From assembly GCA_001557505.1 (NCBI GenBank), contig LSAX01000005.1, positions 3,348,001-3,412,000 on the forward strand: a stretch of 64,000 nt of DNA. The letters run 5' to 3'. The position numbers and the translations under genes are program-made. The stretch's first letter is position 1, and the number at the start of each line of letters is the position of its first letter. The notes beneath the pieces are model-generated. The model ran no database searches, was not told the DNA's origin, and saw only the letters and a list, made by a program, of their open reading frames with translations. Positions 62,943 through 64,000 of the stretch are shown piece by piece. The stretch is from Reticulascus tulasneorum (taxonomy: Eukaryota; Ascomycota; Sordariomycetes; Glomerellales; Reticulascaceae).

Positions 62943-64000
62943 ATGGTTAAGATTGCAGTGGCCGGGGGTTCGGGAGGTGCCAAACCTTTAGCCAAGACAT
63001 ATGACTAGTTGGGATCCAAGCTAATGATTACTCCAGCACTTGCCCAAGAAGTTGTCGATGTTCTTGTAGCTACCAAGAAGCACGAGATAACTATTTTAGC
63101 ACGCAGTGTAAGAATTATCCCACGTATCTCGATATGTTCATCGTGTGCCAAACTAAAATACTCTAGCAGCCTCAGGCAGAACAGAGCACATCCGAGCTTC
63201 TTTGGCGCGTCGTAGATTACAGCGACACAAACGACCTCGTTGATGCCTTGCGAGGCATACACACCGTCTTGTCCTTTATCAACCAGCCGGCGATGGATCT
63301 CAAAAGTAGTGCGCAGGGTCTTAAGAACAGTGCACAGAAAGGCCTAATTGATGCTTGCATCATTGCCGGCGTGAAACGCTTTGCGCCAAGCGAATACGGG
63401 AGGTATGCAACTATTTTGTAATGAACGACCTTATGGCTAACTGCCTGCTTCCTAAGCGTTGGAAAGGAGGATTTGCCTTTCTGGGCGGGCAAGAAACCAA
63501 TTCAAGAGTACCTAGAGCAGGTGAACAAAAATGGGAAGGTATGTGTTCCAGTCAGTACTCCTCCCTCTCCTCAATCCTGATTCGGATTTCCTTAGGTGCT
63601 CGAGTATACCTTGTTTCAACCAGGTCTATTTTTGGACTACCTGGCCTCCCCTCACAAGACAACTAAGCATGTGACCCCGCTGGACACTTTCGTTGACTTC
63701 CAGAACCGTCGTGCAATTGTCGTCGAAGGCCACGAGGACGCTATCATGACTCTAACCGCAGTTCGGGATATTGCTGGAGTGGTAGCTCGAGCAGTTGACT
63801 TGCCTGGCGAATGGCCGAAATCGGGCGGTATTAGAGGCAACAGAGTTACTGTCTCACAGATCGTTGAGATTGGCGAGAGGGTTCGAGGTGAGCTGCAGCT
63901 TACTAACTTAATAAACGGGTCTAGCTGCTGACCTGAGAGTATAGGTCGGCCGTTTGCGATTGAAAAGGTCAAACTTGAAGATCTTGAAGTTGGAACCCTC
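62943..64000 (+). CDS. NmrA/isoflavone-reductase-like oxidoreductase, 3' part beyond window
   Basis: Exons 62943-62976, 63037-63107, 63167-63402, 63457-63538, 63596-63887 and 63945 to the edge; all introns GT-AG and phase-consistent. The joined protein begins MVKIAVAGGSG then ALAQEVVDVLVATKKHEITI, a Rossmann nucleotide-binding start, and continues HTVLSFINQ, GVKRFAPSEYG and LPFWAGKKPIQEYLEQ, LEYTLFQPGLFLDYL. These are features of atypical short-chain dehydrogenases of the NmrA/PCBER (isoflavone reductase-like) type, which bind NADPH and reduce aromatic or unsaturated substrates, or serve as redox sensors. The gene lies 541 bp downstream of the AflR-type regulator on the same strand, so a tailoring enzyme is likely. 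The C-terminus is outside the window. Confidence 0.88.

Overview
The window is nuclear DNA of a filamentous ascomycete (Pezizomycotina). Genes are split by short GT-AG introns (about 45-80 nt). The families are typical of that group: HET-domain protein, NACHT-ankyrin protein, Zn2Cys6 regulators, siderophore transporter, secreted GMC oxidoreductase, GH3 beta-glucosidase. Repeated copies differ mostly by C:G to T:A transitions, as expected of a genome exposed to repeat-induced point mutation (RIP). I cannot name the genus.

Layout. 1-9 kb: a siderophore-iron transporter cut by the left edge, with a perfect palindromic iron-GATA site upstream; a small secreted protein; a HET-domain protein; a mitochondrial DEAD-box helicase (Mss116 type). 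9.4-12.1 kb: a six-exon GH3 beta-glucosidase. 12-20.6 kb: gene-poor, with a three-exon protein of unknown function and a short Zn2Cys6 protein that needs a GC-AG intron. 20.7-22.9 kb: a secreted GMC oxidoreductase. 23-30 kb: a CCCH zinc-finger gene with an apparent frameshift, a C2H2 zinc-finger gene with an in-frame stop, and an OTT_1508-type deaminase-like gene. 30.6-36 kb: a 1,459-residue NACHT-ankyrin receptor with a very homogeneous repeat array, flanked by two 140-bp direct repeats. 36-49 kb: housekeeping-like genes, namely a four-helix membrane protein, an unknown protein, Rtc1/WDR24 (SEA/GATOR2), UVRAG/Vps38 (PI3-kinase complex II) and a family 1 glycosyltransferase. 50.3-57.8 kb: a HET-domain relic, then a tandem segmental duplication with a minisatellite at its junction. 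Each unit carries a broken HExxH (zincin-like) gene on the minus strand and, divergently, a plus-strand gene whose C-terminal half looks like a catalytically dead relative of the zincin; the second unit runs on into an intact secreted Kelch-repeat gene. 59-64 kb: a single-pass cell-surface protein, an AflR-type Zn2Cys6 regulator and an NmrA/isoflavone-reductase-like enzyme cut by the right edge, possibly the border of a secondary-metabolite cluster.

The genes do not form one pathway. The part from about 26 to 57 kb is dynamic: receptor, HET and deaminase-type genes of the kinds used in fungal non-self recognition, broken genes, duplications and minisatellites, surrounding a stable core block (36-49 kb). 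Exon boundaries were derived by hand from reading-frame continuity and splice sites; no similarity search was run.
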